From Leptobrachium leishanense (lineage: Eukaryota > Chordata > Amphibia > Anura > Megophryidae): 64,000 bases of DNA. The notes below the pieces were generated by a model that worked only from the letters and a program-made list of their open reading frames with translations, was not told the origin of the DNA and searched no databases. Position 1 is the first letter of the stretch. Each line of letters starts with the position of its first letter. This document shows positions 62,941 through 64,000 of the stretch, piece by piece. The position numbers were made by a program, and so were the translations under genes. Location: positions 94,151,204 through 94,215,203 of the forward strand of contig CM019069.1 of the NCBI GenBank assembly GCA_009667805.1. The letters run 5' to 3'.

Positions 62941-63580
62941 TACTAGACATGTGCATTTCATATTATCAAAATTTTGTTTTCGGCCGAGATTCGTATTTCC
63001 GTTATTGTTTTCGTTTCCAAAAAACGTAATATCGCCTATCCGATATTACAAATTGGCCGAAATTACAATTCGAAATTGATTCGAAAGCAATCTGAAATGA
63101 TATCAAATAGAATGAGAAAAATCTATTGAAAACAACCAAAAACTGAACAAAATGTCCCAAAACGAAAAAAAAAAAAAATGAAAATGACACGAAGTGGAAA
63201 AAATGGAACAAAATGATTTCAAAGTAATAAAAATGGGGATTGTTTTTCGTAACATTGCAATTGATAGGATTCGCCCATAGGTTTTAATGTTAAAAATCCC
63301 AGGTTTTATTAAATATTTCTTTAAACCGTGTGAATGAATGTGAATATCACTTTTGAAGTTTTAAAGAATGGTATATGGGAGTTTATGGGATAATGTTATT
63401 GTGCTCTGATCTGCAATTGAAAAAGAAAGGTAAATTGTGTTTGAAAGTTGTTGGAATAAAATAAATAATTTTTTTACATTTTAGATCATTATCTGGTTAT
63501 TTTGAATACCGTGGAGTGATAATTTCAAATTGTCTTTTTCTGATAGCGGCTACAGCTTGTGACCAGACAACATCTCTAAT
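62941..63580. repeat. Possible hAT-like repeat with CTAGACATGTGCATT start
   Basis: CTAGACATGTGCATTTC followed by a TTCG-rich strand also starts the block at 10973-11090 (CTAGACATGTGCATTCG). The two copies share only the outer part. A possible partner end ACATCTCTAA lies at 63570. Boundaries are uncertain. Confidence 0.45.
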
Positions 63581-64000
63581 CTTGTACAATTCTAGGAACA
63601 GGAAATTACAGTGGTCTGTAATTATAAGGAGCAATTTAGTGGCAAAATGCTAAATGTAGACCATTTCTTATTTGCCATGGAAACCAGCTGATTGCTCCAC
63701 ATTTAGCACTTTTGTCCTTCCACTGTTTTACACATACAGCCTTTGCATACTCTTTCTTTTACAGGTTCTTACTTGTGCAATTTTTAATTTAAGATTACGG
63801 TTTATCATTAACTTTACCCATTTTTTAAATTGTATAATAATTCCCTATCAATTCTTTTATTTCTATTTTCAATGTATTACTAATTTCTATTTAAAATTTC
63901 TGAACAACTAATTTTTTCTTAAAACAATTCTTTTTTTTTTTTTGTAAACCACTGAACGGAAATTCCAAGATAAAGGGCCATATTATATAGTTGGTGCTAA
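63581..64000. other. No recognisable gene
   Basis: T-rich sequence without motif up to the end of the window. Confidence 0.5.

Overview
The window looks like intergenic or intronic DNA from an anuran amphibian (frog or toad). The evidence is the repeat content: several Tc1-like DNA transposons, piggyBac-type miniature elements with TTAA target sites and ends of the CCTCCCTGGCGGT and CCTTAAGGACC types that I know from frog genomes, CR1/L2-group, I/Nimb-like and L1-like LINE pieces, and Gypsy-type LTR elements. I found no host exon, tRNA, rRNA, operon or bacterial-type gene. The species assignment is inference from family resemblance only.

Layout. 1-12 kb: decayed repeats, a degenerate hammerhead-like motif (1490-1535), an L1-like 5' piece, a complete but dead Tc1 element (3091-4702), several MITEs and a large foldback (11.6-11.9 kb). 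12-20 kb: a second Tc1 family carrying a piggyBac MITE, LINE 3' ends, a hAT-like element with an internal minisatellite (16476-17391), and the C-terminal part of an I/Nimb-like LINE. 20-27 kb: an L1-like tail and a 2.2-kb hAT-like element with 8-bp target duplications (23760-26002). 27.9-37.0 kb: one Tc1 copy split by two LTR elements in the same 5-bp target, a gag-only element (29338-32348) and a Gypsy element (32354-36899). 38.0-41.6 kb: a solo-LTR-like unit split by a foldback-rich hAT-like element and a deleted Tc1. 43.6-47.7 kb: a hAT-like element split by another (44402-47204) that holds a 1.5-kb CTGCAAACACA-type satellite. 49.5-54.2 kb: a BED-finger hAT transposon broken by a solo LTR and an L2-like LINE. 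54.2-58.9 kb: a CR1/L2/Rex1-group LINE broken by a Tc1 and a solo LTR. 60.2-61.5 kb: an L1-like element with a 15-bp target duplication. 61.6-62.8 kb: the endonuclease part of the same type of LINE in reverse.

No set of genes works together as a pathway. The biology here is the order of transposition. Because most insertions keep target duplications, and several interrupt elements with a second copy in the window, much of the stack can be dated relatively. The only long element ORF without a stop is the 431-codon gag-like frame at 30392-31687. All transposase, reverse transcriptase and integrase frames carry stops or frameshifts. The long ORFs in 43.8-46.1 kb are artefacts of stop-free tandem repeats. 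The most unusual observations are a Gypsy element whose two LTRs carry the same 26-bp end in opposite orientation, the reuse of one 5-bp target by two LTR elements, and non-autonomous hAT-like elements that hold long palindromes and satellites.
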